A stretch of 64,000 bases of DNA from Hyphomicrobiales bacterium (GTDB lineage: Bacteria; Pseudomonadota; Alphaproteobacteria; Rhizobiales; Beijerinckiaceae), in contig CAKNFP010000001.1 of NCBI GenBank assembly GCA_930633525.1, positions 3,016,001 through 3,080,000 on the forward strand. Reading direction: 5' to 3'. The notes under the pieces were generated by a model that saw nothing but the letters and a program-made list of their open reading frames with translations, was not told the origin of the DNA and did not search any database. The position numbers were made by a program, and so were the translations under genes. Positions 24,223 through 31,299 of the stretch are shown in pieces. Within the stretch, counting starts at the first letter, position 1. The number at the start of each line of letters is the position of its first letter.

Positions 24223-24960
24223 TTAGCTGGGGAGGTGGGGAACGAGTTCGTTGGCGGAGTAGGTGCCGGAGAAGCCGAGGGTAACCAATCCGACCTGATA
24301 CGGGTCGCAGTCCTCCGGATCGCCGTCGTCATGGAAGACGATTCCAACGCTGCCGGCCGCGGTCTTCACCCAATCGCCGGGCTTGAACTTGCGCCTAGGT
24401 GGCGGGCCGAACACCAGCTTGTAGACGCTGTTGCGGGTGCGAACGACGTTGTCCGGCAAATCCTCGACAATCACGCTGGTGCGGATCTGCATGCCGTCAG
24501 CGAAGCGCCCCTTTCTGTCGCCATAGATCCAGCCGACCGCCACGCGCCCATAGATGCCGGTATAGATTGACGCGTCGTAGAGCGTGGCGTCGGGGGCCGG
24601 GATGAGGGTGCAAGGTGGGCAGTACCAGCGGTCCCAGGTTTCCTCATCGCCGGTCGATCCGCAATGCCCACCGCGCCAGGTATCAAACCGGACCTCAAGC
24701 GAACCATCGGGGCCGCCCCCCACAATTTCCCCCGCTTCGCCATTCGGTCTAAGGGCGCCGTGTTTCACCACCACCCGATCGCCGACCTTGAACGTCGGCT
24801 CCGCAGCCGCGAGTTCATCGTCACCCCACCAGAACGGGGCCTTCTCGCCTCCGACCGCGTGCAGCTTGTAACCCTTTGCGGGGTTCACCTTGCGGATCGT
24901 ATAGACTTCGTCGTGCCGGCCGTTTACCAAGAGCACTCTGTCGCCAATTGAAAATGCCAT
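24223..24960 (-). CDS. Phage protein with repeated SH3/KOW-like segments
   Basis: 245 residues from the ATG at 24960, which shares bases with the upstream stop. Three segments begin with a G-D-R/W-V turn: SIGDRVLLVNGRHDEVYTIR, FKVGDRVVVKHGALRPNGEA and FKPGDWVKTAAGSVGIVF, each the start of a small beta barrel. A CGST...CPPC region lies between. Such repeats often bind nucleic acid or protein tails. The next gene but one (25166) has the same kind of motif. No function can be assigned. Confidence 0.65.
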   Translation of the reverse strand: MAFSIGDRVLLVNGRHDEVYTIRKVNPAKGYKLHAVGGEKAPFWWGDDELAAAEPTFKVGDRVVVKHGALRPNGEAGEIVGGGPDGSLEVRFDTWRGGHCGSTGDEETWDRWYCPPCTLIPAPDATLYDASIYTGIYGRVAVGWIYGDRKGRFADGMQIRTSVIVEDLPDNVVRTRNSVYKLVFGPPPRRKFKPGDWVKTAAGSVGIVFHDDGDPEDCDPYQVGLVTLGFSGTYSANELVPHLPS

Positions 24961-25169
24961 CAGTTCATCCCCTTCGGACCAGCCAGAACAAGTAAGCTTT
25001 CGGGATAGATCGCCTGGAGAATTTCCCCCGACTGCGACTCTATCCGGCGAATGAGATACGTGTTCTCGGCATATGCATGCCGCGTCTGGGCAATCACTTC
25101 CCAAACCACTTCGGTGTGCAGGATTTTCACGATACTCAGCATGTCGAACGCGAAATCGTCGTTCGTCAT
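24960..25169 (-). CDS. Hypothetical small phage protein
   Basis: 69 residues, MTNDDFAFDMLSIVKILHTE and a central EVIAQTRHAYAENTYLIRRI; no recognised domain. Overlaps the neighbours by one base (downstream) and 4 bases (upstream), fitting the same operon. Confidence 0.5.
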   Translation of the reverse strand: MTNDDFAFDMLSIVKILHTEVVWEVIAQTRHAYAENTYLIRRIESQSGEILQAIYPESLLVLAGPKGMN

Positions 25170-25423
25170 GCCGCTCTCCGAATGGGGATAACCTCCGCGA
25201 TACGCGGGATCGGGGCCGCCATAGCTACGGCAGGCGCCGTGCTCTCGTCCTCGTCCGCCGGCTCGATCTCTGTCGTCCAGAGGGCGCGTCTCCTCAAATC
25301 TCCTTCATTGTCATCGTATTCGACAACAACCTGCTCGCCCTGGCTGTTGCGTCTGACCTCGATCACACGTCCTTCGATGTTCGCTCGAACGTAGTCACCA
25401 ATTTCGTATTCTGCTTCCGACAT
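25166..25423 (-). CDS. Small SH3-like phage protein
   Basis: 85 residues. YEIGDYVRANIEGRVIEVRR and GEQVVVEYDDNEGDLRRRAL form a KOW/SH3-like beta barrel, followed by an acidic then Ala/Pro-rich tail. It resembles the repeated segments of the 24223-24960 protein. Function unknown; 121 bp follow upstream before the next gene. Confidence 0.55.
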   Translation of the reverse strand: MSEAEYEIGDYVRANIEGRVIEVRRNSQGEQVVVEYDDNEGDLRRRALWTTEIEPADEDESTAPAVAMAAPIPRIAEVIPIRRAA

Positions 25424-25544
25424 GACTTTACCTTCGTCATGTGGTTCTTATCCCGGCGGCCGAGCCGCTGCGGTCGTGAGTTGCCCCACGGCGGAACGCT
25501 GGAGTGCAGCGCTCGGCGGTGGGCTATGGCGCACGGCGCCATAG

Positions 25545-25784
25545 CTATGGGCTAACTGCTCGCCTCATCGCGAGATAGACCTCGACCGCAAGGTCGATTG
25601 GGTCAGGCCCGCTGCAGTGCTTGCAGTGGCCTCCATATTTGGCAGCCGCCGCCTCGCCCGCGAGCAACATTGCCCGGCTGATCTCGGGCTCGTGCGCCGT
25701 CAGCTCGGCCTCGCGCCTGTCCGCCTCCTCGGCCCGCCAGTCCGCCATCTCAGCGGCTTTGGCCCGGTCCCTCCATGATGCCAT
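25545..25784 (-). CDS. Small phage protein with CKHC motif
   Basis: 79 residues from the ATG at 25784; a longer frame has no support. It is a charged helix (WRDRAKAAEMADWRAEEADR) followed by YGGHCKHCSGPDPIDLAVEV, a single Cys pair. No family recognised. Its TAG stop is inside a palindrome (25523-25545) that could end the upstream transcript or belong to the adjacent repeat array. Confidence 0.5.
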   Translation of the reverse strand: MASWRDRAKAAEMADWRAEEADRREAELTAHEPEISRAMLLAGEAAAAKYGGHCKHCSGPDPIDLAVEVYLAMRRAVSP

Positions 25785-25856
25785 GATCGTCCCCCCCCTA
25801 CGGTAATTGACCCGTGCCGTTAACATTTTTCAAGGTCTGTGTTTTCTTGGATGGTG

Positions 25857-26180
25857 AGAGAGCGGGGCGCCCGCGATGTGGGTTGCGCTGGTGGAATGGC
25901 CCCACTCTCTTGGGGTTGGTGGGGTGGGGCGAACCCTCTGTGGTTTGCTCCGAGTTCCTGGCCCCTACCCCCACCAAGTTCTCCTATGACGGCCGTCGGC
26001 CGTCATAGGGTGCGGGCGCTACGACCACGGGTTCCGATATCGCCATGGCCCGCACAAGGGGATGACGTGAGATAGGCGCACGATCTGTGGGTTGCGCCGC
26101 AACATTGTCCCATCTCACGTCAAACGGTTTGGGGCGAGCGCCGCTACGGTGGGTTGCGCTACGCCGATGGCCCGCCCCGG
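25857..26180 (-). repeat. Hairpin guide-like array, distal block (units A-E)
   Basis: Five hairpins, all with a loop of exactly 30 nt. Core positions on the plus strand: A 25880-25888, B 25942-25950, C 26029-26037, D 26089-26097, E 26151-26159. Arms: A 25857-25868/25899-25910, B about 25914-25930/25961-25977, C 26010-26017/26048-26055, D 26063-26077/26108-26122, E 26131-26139/26170-26178. The loop is 11 variable + 9 core (GGGTTGCGC; B and C two changes) + 10 variable ending TG; GGC precedes and GCC follows it except at E and D. Arm sequences differ between units but stay complementary. Strand given as that of the enclosing operon; core there reads GCGCAACCC. Confidence 0.88.
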
Positions 26181-26185
26181 CAGCG

Positions 26186-27151
26186 CTATGCGCGCCGCCA
26201 TTCAAGATAGAGATGTTTCAGCACTCGCTTCTCGACATACCGCAGAGCTCGGTTTGCGACATGCGCGTCGTACGAGTCCTTTCCGGTCTTGGACTCTTTG
26301 ACTGGCAAGCCAAGCGCCTGCGCCTCGTATCGAGCGCGATCGGTAAAGACCTTCTGGTAATAGGTCGCACCGGGGTCATCCGTGCCGAACGGTGATCGGT
26401 ACAGCCCCATGCTGCCAATGACATACTGCAATCCGACGCGGGACACAGAGCGACGGCGCTTGCTGTATCCGTGCTTGATCCAGTCGTCTGCGGACGCCCC
26501 CGCCCCCGGCCGACCCTGGGCTTTTCCGTCGATCACGGCGAGCCCCATCCGCTTCCACACAGCCGAGACGCTCTTGTAGGTGCCCACGTCCCCGCACTCC
26601 CCGACGATGCCGGCAAGCGACATCTCGCCGAGCCCCTTGATGGACTTTGCCCAAGCATGGATCGGGAGGGTGCGGACGAGCTTTACGAGCGACTTCTCAT
26701 AGGCGGCGCGCTGCTTTTCGATGGGCTCGAGTGCAGCAAGGTGCGGGAAGATGTGCCCCGAATACGGATGAGGCTCACCGGCCTTGATCCGATCGAACGC
26801 CGCAGACGCCTCCTTCTTGTCACCGCCAATGGCGCGCCGTAGCAGTGACTTCGCCTGGAGGATCAGCTTTGTCTGTGCCGAGACCATGTCCTGACGCAGC
26901 CGCCAAAATTCGATGATCTGGTCTGTCGCCTCCTGGATCTCGGCTGTCGGTTCGTAGGGTGCCAGTGGGATGATGTCTGGGGTGGCATAGGGAGCGGGCG
27001 ACATGATGGTGGGCGGCGGCGGCGCGCTGGCCCGCTCCCTATGTTTGGGGTTGCTGTTGGCGCGAAATCCATGGGTTGCGCGTGTAGACTGGCCAGCAGC
27101 AGATCTTGAATTCCGGGTGGTCGATTGGGCGATCTCGGCGACGGAAAGCAT
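26186..27151 (-). CDS. IS110/Tnp_20-like (Nop/Tas-like) protein associated with the hairpin array
   Basis: 321 residues from the ATG at 27151, chosen for AGGAG seven bases upstream; an internal ATG (27004) has no ribosome site. Residues 1-60 are low-complexity. Residues 70-175 are helical, probably coiled coil (IIEFWRLRQDMVSAQTKLIL, EKQRAAYEKSLVKLVRTLP). Residues 180-260 hold IKGLGEMSLAGIVGECGDVG then VWKRMGLAVI and a KRRRSVSRVGLQYVIGSMG helix, the helix-hairpin-helix layout of IS110-family C-terminal domains. The IS110 N-terminal DEDD (RuvC) nuclease is absent. A nuclease-free protein of this kind beside an array fits TasA; RNA-guided binding is inferred. It is not bounded by an insertion sequence's ends. 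Confidence 0.72.
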   Translation of the reverse strand: MLSVAEIAQSTTRNSRSAAGQSTRATHGFRANSNPKHRERASAPPPPTIMSPAPYATPDIIPLAPYEPTAEIQEATDQIIEFWRLRQDMVSAQTKLILQAKSLLRRAIGGDKKEASAAFDRIKAGEPHPYSGHIFPHLAALEPIEKQRAAYEKSLVKLVRTLPIHAWAKSIKGLGEMSLAGIVGECGDVGTYKSVSAVWKRMGLAVIDGKAQGRPGAGASADDWIKHGYSKRRRSVSRVGLQYVIGSMGLYRSPFGTDDPGATYYQKVFTDRARYEAQALGLPVKESKTGKDSYDAHVANRALRYVEKRVLKHLYLEWRRA

Positions 27152-27442
27152 GGGTAGTCTCCTGGGGTGGGGTGCTGAGGGCACTTCAGCGTTGGGTTGC
27201 GAATGTTGCCTGGCCCTCAACGAGGGGTGACGATGGGGCGGTCCGGTTAAGGGCTGCGCTGCGCTATTGGCCCCATCGTCATAGAATTGGCTGGCGACAA
27301 TCGATTGGGTTGCGCGGGAACATTGGCCAGCCGAAGTGGGTCGTGGGCTATCGGACCTTGGGTTGCGCCTGATGGATGGCCCACGCATTCAATTGGGGCG
27401 GGCGACAGCTTCATGGGTTGCGCCATCTTCTTGGCCCGCCCC
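26986..27442 (-). repeat. Hairpin guide-like array, proximal block (units F-L)
   Basis: Seven hairpins with 30-nt loops. Cores (plus strand): F 27011-27019, G 27073-27081, H 27194-27202, I 27251-27259, J 27307-27315, K 27360-27368, L 27415-27423. Arms: F 26986-26999/27030-27043 (14 bp perfect), G 27053-27061/27092-27100, H 27176-27182/27213-27219, I 27228-27239/27270-27281 (12 bp perfect), J 27289-27295/27326-27332, K 27342-27348/27379-27385, L 27395-27403/27434-27442. Every unit has GGC before and GCC after the loop. F has a degenerate core (GGGCGGCGG). H to L repeat every 53-57 bp. F and G lie inside the 5' end of the array-associated gene. Confidence 0.9.
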
Positions 27443-27447
27443 GCCGC

Positions 27448-27676
27448 TTACGCGGCTTCCTTCCGAGGGGCGGTCTGCAGCCTCTCCAATTCCTTCACGC
27501 CCATGACCTCGCCGACGCGCTTGCCGTCCGGCACAGATGCCGCGACGCGCTCAAGCCATCGCCCGGTGCGGATCATGGTCGTGCCCTGCGAGAGGTAGTG
27601 CTGGGCGACCGCGAGCACTTCGTCGCCGGTCGCATTCTTCAGCAAAATGGACTTGCCGTTCAGGCGAAGCTCGTAG
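27448..27676 (-). pseudogene. 3' part of IS-interrupted phage gene
   Basis: C-terminal half of the gene whose 5' half is at 29071-29396. Reading continues from the 9-bp target duplication (27668-27676) as YELRLNGKSILLKNATGDEV and ends KELERLQTAPRKEAA. Removing the element and one copy of the duplication gives an uninterrupted frame of 181 residues (546 bases including stop). The stop is 6 bp before hairpin L, so before the insertion the gene was probably co-transcribed with the array. Confidence 0.8.
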
Positions 27677-29070
27677 GAGCTATGGCGGAAAGTGGGTGAT
27701 GCTGGATTGAGAAAGGCGGCGTATCGAGGCGGGTGTCGAGCCTGCCAGAACCTCTTCGAGAGAGCGATACGCCATGAACGCATCTACCAATGTTTTACGC
27801 CTGCGTCAGCCCAATGAGATTGACGATCCCCTGACGGATATTCTGCGAACCGGTGCCCGCAAGTTGCTGGCTCAAGCCATCGAGATCGAAGCCGAGGCTT
27901 ATCTCGCCAGCATGCGCGATCTGAAGCTGCCGGATGGACGCGAACGCCTGGTCCGGCACGGCCATGGGCCGGAACGGACCATTCAGACCGGCATCGGCCC
28001 GGTGGAGGTCAGCCGCGTCAAGATCCGCGATCGTGGTGCTGAGGGAGAGGACCGCATCCGCTTTTCCTCGGCGATCCTGCCGAAATGGGCGCGCCGCACC
28101 AAAAGCCTGGATGCGCTGCTGCCGATCCTCTACCTGCGCGGGCTCTCGACCGGCGACTTCCAGGAGGCGCTCTCAGCCTTGCTCGGCAAGGATGCTCCGA
28201 ACCTCTCGCCCTCCGCCATTACCCGACTGACGGGCGAATGGCAGGCCGAGTACGAGCATTGGCAGGCGCGGGACCTGTCGGCCCGCCGATACGTCTACGT
28301 CTGGGCCGACGGCGTCTATCTCCAGGCCCGGATGGAGGATCAGGCCGAATGCATGCTGGTGCTGATCGGCGCCACGCCGGAGGGCAAGAAGGAACTGGTC
28401 GGCTTCCAGGCCGGGGTGCGCGAGAGCGCCCAGAGCTGGCGCGAGCTTCTCGTCGAGATCAAGCGAAGGGGCCTGTCCATCCCACCCCGGATCGCCGTCG
28501 GGGATGGGGCACTGGGCTTCTGGAAAGCGCTCGACGAGCTCTTTCCCGGCACGCATCATCAGCGCTGCTGGCTGCACAAGACCGCCAACGTGCTCAACAA
28601 GGTGCCGAAATCCGTGCAACCGGGCCTGAAGGCGGCCCTGCGGGAGATCTATCTCGCGCCCACCCGCGCGCAGGCCGAGGTGGCCGTCGATCTGTTTGCC
28701 GAGGCCTACCAGGCGCGCTATCCCAAGGCAGTGGAGTGCGTGCGCAAGGACCAGCGGGCGCTGCTGGCGTTCTATGACTGGCCGGCGGAACACTGGATCC
28801 ATCTGCGCACGACGAACCCAATTGAGAGTGTGTTCGCTACGGTCCGACACCGTACGGTGCGTACCAAGGGCTCGCTGTCGCCGACCACCGCCCGGCTGAT
28901 GGTGTTCAAGCTGGTGATGGCGGCCGCGAAGAGCTGGCGGAGATTGATGGGCGAAAACCAGTTGCCCAAGGTGATCGCCGGTGTCAGGTTTAAGGACGGC
29001 AGCGAGGTCATTCCGATGCCGACAAACAGCGCCGCCTGATCGGCCCGTCACCCAATATCCATCATAGCTC
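27677..29070 (+). mobile_element. IS256-family insertion sequence (1394 bp)
   Basis: Imperfect terminal inverted repeats: left end starts GAGCTATGGCGGAAAGTGGG, right end read inward starts GAGCTATGATGGATATTGGG; 19 of the first 23 bases match. A 9-bp direct duplication AGCTCGTAG flanks it (27668-27676 and 29071-29079), within the 8-9 bp range of IS256 elements. It holds one transposase gene and has interrupted a prophage gene. The perfect duplication suggests a recent insertion. Confidence 0.93.
27774..29039 (+). CDS. IS256-family (Mutator-type) transposase
   Basis: 421 residues, usual for the family. The DDE residues are visible: Asp in VYVWADGVYLQ (about 187), Asp in RIAVGDGALGFW (about 246) and Glu in TTNPIESVFA (about 352), with the C/D-x-x-H-like QRCWLHKTANVL block between. 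The N-terminal part carries the DNA-binding region. It should catalyse copy-out or cut-and-paste movement of the element. No frameshift is seen, so the element is probably active. Confidence 0.95.
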   Translation: MNASTNVLRLRQPNEIDDPLTDILRTGARKLLAQAIEIEAEAYLASMRDLKLPDGRERLVRHGHGPERTIQTGIGPVEVSRVKIRDRGAEGEDRIRFSSAILPKWARRTKSLDALLPILYLRGLSTGDFQEALSALLGKDAPNLSPSAITRLTGEWQAEYEHWQARDLSARRYVYVWADGVYLQARMEDQAECMLVLIGATPEGKKELVGFQAGVRESAQSWRELLVEIKRRGLSIPPRIAVGDGALGFWKALDELFPGTHHQRCWLHKTANVLNKVPKSVQPGLKAALREIYLAPTRAQAEVAVDLFAEAYQARYPKAVECVRKDQRALLAFYDWPAEHWIHLRTTNPIESVFATVRHRTVRTKGSLSPTTARLMVFKLVMAAAKSWRRLMGENQLPKVIAGVRFKDGSEVIPMPTNSAA

Positions 29071-29396
29071 AGCTCGTAGTCGAGGATGCTGTGGGTCACC
29101 GCCGCGCCAAACCGCGCTGCTCTGGTTCTCGCCCTGTTTAAGCTGGTCGGTGTGGGCTCAACGCGAAGAGGCGTCCGAATTGCCTCGTTTCGAGCGCGAG
29201 CCGCCTCGCCTATCGCAACGTCCGCCCAACGGCGAAAAATATCCTCGTGCCAGTCCCTGCGGCGACGTGCCACCGATATCAGTTTCTTCGACGCGGCGGA
29301 GCGGTCGCCGGCACATTCATCCAACAGGCGCGCCGCAATACTGGTCGCGCTCTCAGGCTCGATCGGATGTAATCTCAGGTCTGGTGCTGGTGTCAT
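29071..29396 (-). pseudogene. 5' part of IS-interrupted phage gene
   Basis: Starts MTPAPDLRLHPIEPESATSI at the ATG at 29396, 15 bp after the antirepressor stop, and continues with basic helical stretches (SKKLISVARRRRDWHEDIF) to ILDYEL, where the IS256 element enters. Beyond the junction the frame would run into the element. The joined product (see 27448-27676) has no recognised domain. Next to an antirepressor, it would be an early gene. Confidence 0.8.
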
Positions 29397-29410
29397 TCCG
29401 GTATCTTTCT

Positions 29411-30133
29411 TTAAGCCGCGAACTGAGCCGGCTCGCCGACCTTGTGACGTGCCTCGTCGAGCAATCCGCGCGGATAAATGTTGACCGCGCCTGTGAGTTT
29501 CTGCCCGTCCCGCGTATATTCGCGGGTGTGCTTCTCGAGCTTGATGCCGCGCTCTCGGGCCAGCTTGCTTGCCGCCGCCGCAAGAGTGCGCCTGTAGCTC
29601 CAATGCCATGACGCTCGGCTGGCCGCCCGATATTGATCCAAGGTCATAAAGGCAGATTGGGCCGCGAGAGCATCGCGCTCAGCCGTGAGCCGCTCGACCT
29701 TCGTCTGCAGGAGGGTAATGGCGCGAAGAACAAACTCGTCGTCCGAGAGTTCGCCGGAGGTGACCTTCTCCTCCCCTTTGATATAGGCGCCGTCTTTTCG
29801 GATGGCGGGGAGGACAGTTCGCGTGACCCAGTCCTGAAACGTGCGGGCCTGCGGCTTATCCGACCGCATGATGAGTTTGTAGAGTCCGGATTCGGAGATG
29901 ATCGAAGTGGGGTGATGTATCCCCCCAATCTGATTGGGGGGTATCGGCGTTCGTTCATCAGCTGCTAGCTTGACCAGGTGGCGAGTGTACTCGCCCCGTC
30001 GCCCAGGCCGAAGGTCTAGCGCCCGGCACACATCAGCCGCCACGAACCACGGCGCACCGTCGATATCGACTACCCGCACATTATGGTTCTGTGTGTCGAT
30101 GGCGAAGTCAAAGGAGGTGACTGCTTTGCCCAT
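29411..30133 (-). CDS. BRO-N domain phage antirepressor
   Basis: 240 residues from the ATG at 30133, two bases after the upstream stop. Residues 12-115 are a BRO-N domain: NHNVRVVDIDGAPWFVAADV, then IISESGLYKLIMRSDKPQAR, FQDWVTRTVLPAIRKDGAY. The C-terminal half has a coiled coil (LLQTKVERLTAERDALAAQ) and a basic region ending GLLDEARHKVGEPAQF, as in phage antirepressors. It would counter the CI-like repressor next door on induction. It is the first or second gene of the leftward early operon. Confidence 0.88.
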   Translation of the reverse strand: MGKAVTSFDFAIDTQNHNVRVVDIDGAPWFVAADVCRALDLRPGRRGEYTRHLVKLAADERTPIPPNQIGGIHHPTSIISESGLYKLIMRSDKPQARTFQDWVTRTVLPAIRKDGAYIKGEEKVTSGELSDDEFVLRAITLLQTKVERLTAERDALAAQSAFMTLDQYRAASRASWHWSYRRTLAAAASKLARERGIKLEKHTREYTRDGQKLTGAVNIYPRGLLDEARHKVGEPAQFAA

Positions 30134-30134
30134 G

Positions 30135-30332
30135 TCACGCCTCCAGCCGGCGTGCGGCGAGGCGGCGCCCGGTATCGGGCGACAGAGAGACCCGGCCGCC
30201 CTGGCGGTCGAAGTCGGGGTCGACATATGGGTGGTAGCTGTCTTCATCGCGCCTGGCACCAGGCGAGAAGCTCAGCATGCGCTGACGTTTGTTGCGGAAG
30301 TCAAAGAGCGGACGGAATTGCGTCTGTCTCAT
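30135..30332 (-). CDS. Small phage protein upstream of antirepressor
   Basis: 65 basic residues (MRQTQFRPLFDFRNKRQRML) with no recognised domain, ending two bases before the antirepressor start. The ribosome site is weak (GCGAG). Its place directly downstream of the leftward operator region makes it the likely first gene of the operon, possibly a small regulator; coding is not certain. Confidence 0.45.
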   Translation of the reverse strand: MRQTQFRPLFDFRNKRQRMLSFSPGARRDEDSYHPYVDPDFDRQGGRVSLSPDTGRRLAARRLEA

Positions 30333-30373
30333 GGCGTGGCTCGCGCTGTTTGGGATGATGGAATATCACCGAA

Positions 30374-30475
30374 GATTCTAATTCTGTCAAACGAATTCTC
30401 GGGATTTTCCTTCCCGCTTCACGCCATTGAAATCTAAGCCGTTGTGTGAAATAGAGAATTCAGAAAACTTTTCTC
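30374..30475 (-). promoter_or_regulatory. Left operator region of CI-like repressor
   Basis: Between divergent repressor and antirepressor units. TAATTC (30379-30384), GAATTC (30393-30398) and GAATTC (30456-30461) recur; the first two are 14 bp apart, the same step as in the cluster after the repressor gene. A GAGAA...TTCTC dyad at 30454-30475 precedes the repressor start. This suggests repressor binding controlling both its own gene and the leftward operon. Confidence 0.5.
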
Positions 30476-30490
30476 TGAAGGGTATTAAAA

Positions 30491-31216
30491 ATGACGCTCG
30501 GGGACCGTGTTCGAAAAGAGCGCGAAGCGCGAGGGTGGACTCAACCATACCTCGCCGAACTAGTCGGGCTGGACGCCAGCACCGTCAACAAGATCGAACT
30601 CGGGAAGTCCAGGGTTCCGCGAAACTTTCTCCGAATCGCTGCGGCACTTGGCATGGACGAGGCCGAGGCGCTTCGAATCTTGAACGAGGCGCGCATGCAG
30701 GAAGAGGGCGTGGCGCCGAATGACCCGCCCGTCATGACGCGGTTTCGTGTTAAGGGCTCAGCGAAGCCCCTCGGCGCGTTCGGGCCGCTTCCTCAAATGC
30801 CGCCCCAAGGGAATAAGACGCTTCCTGTTTTGGGCTACGCGGCTGGCGGAAACACGGGCTCATTCCGCATCAGCGACTCCACATATGACGTTGTGCCATG
30901 CCCCCCGCAGCTCGAGCATGTGAGTGGCGCTTACGCGGTCTTTGTCTACGGCGAATCGATGGAGCCGAGGTATTTCCCCGGCGAAACCGTTTACGTGCAC
31001 CCTCGCCTCCCCGTCGCACGCGGCGACTTTGTCGTTGTCCAATTGAGTGATGAAGGCGAGTCCGAGCCCACAGAGGGAATCGTCAAACAATACGTTGGCC
31101 AGGGCGACGAAGGCCTGATTCTCCACGAGTTCAATCCAAAGTCCGTCGATCTGCCTCCTGTCCCGCTGGCTCGCGTGCGGGCAATTCACAAAATCATCCT
31201 TGCAGGATCAAGCTAG
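30491..31216 (+). CDS. CI-like repressor: HTH XRE plus S24 peptidase domain
   Basis: 241 residues. N-terminal helix-turn-helix MTLGDRVRKEREARGWTQPY with STVNKIELGKSRVP; C-terminal LexA/CI-like S24 domain with the nucleophile Ser in VYGESMEPRYFPGE (about 155) and the general base Lys in EGIVKQYVG (about 197), so self-cleavage after DNA damage is expected. This is the lysogeny switch. Leftward (antirepressor) and rightward (31300 on) genes are both flanked by its presumed operators. Confidence 0.93.
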   Translation: MTLGDRVRKEREARGWTQPYLAELVGLDASTVNKIELGKSRVPRNFLRIAAALGMDEAEALRILNEARMQEEGVAPNDPPVMTRFRVKGSAKPLGAFGPLPQMPPQGNKTLPVLGYAAGGNTGSFRISDSTYDVVPCPPQLEHVSGAYAVFVYGESMEPRYFPGETVYVHPRLPVARGDFVVVQLSDEGESEPTEGIVKQYVGQGDEGLILHEFNPKSVDLPPVPLARVRAIHKIILAGSS

Positions 31217-31268
31217 GAATTCCGCTGATATGAATTCACTTGACGGAATTCGAATCTCGTGTAAATTC
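31217..31268 (+). promoter_or_regulatory. Rightward early promoter with GAATTC operators
   Basis: GAATTC occurs at 31217-31222, 31232-31237 and 31246-31251 and an AAATTC at 31263-31268, steps of 14-17 bp. The -35 TTGACG (31240-31245) and -10 TAAATT (31262-31267) with a 16-bp spacer lie among them, so a bound repressor would cover the promoter. It drives the plus-strand genes from 31300. Same half-sites occur upstream of the repressor gene. Confidence 0.68.
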
Positions 31269-31299
31269 CAATCATCGCAGCACCAAAGAGGACAAAGCG

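Noticed and set aside
25440..25510. Further array unit with core-like GAGTTGCCC
   Set aside because: At the required 30-nt frame the flanks are not GGC/GCC and arms do not pair.
27101..27175. An extra array unit between G and H
   Set aside because: Spacing would allow one, but no GGGTTGCGC-like core with GGC/GCC at 30-nt distance exists; the interval holds the start of the associated gene.
26186..27388. Complete IS110 insertion sequence
   Set aside because: The protein lacks the DEDD N-terminal domain, no element ends or flanking junctions were found, and conserved hairpins lie on both sides and inside its 5' end.
25857..27442. Ordinary CRISPR array
   Set aside because: Repeats are only 9 nt plus short edges, variable parts are 10-11 nt, unit spacing varies from 53 to 87 bp, arms are self-complementary, and no cas gene is present apart from a Cas4-like phage exonuclease 6 kb away.
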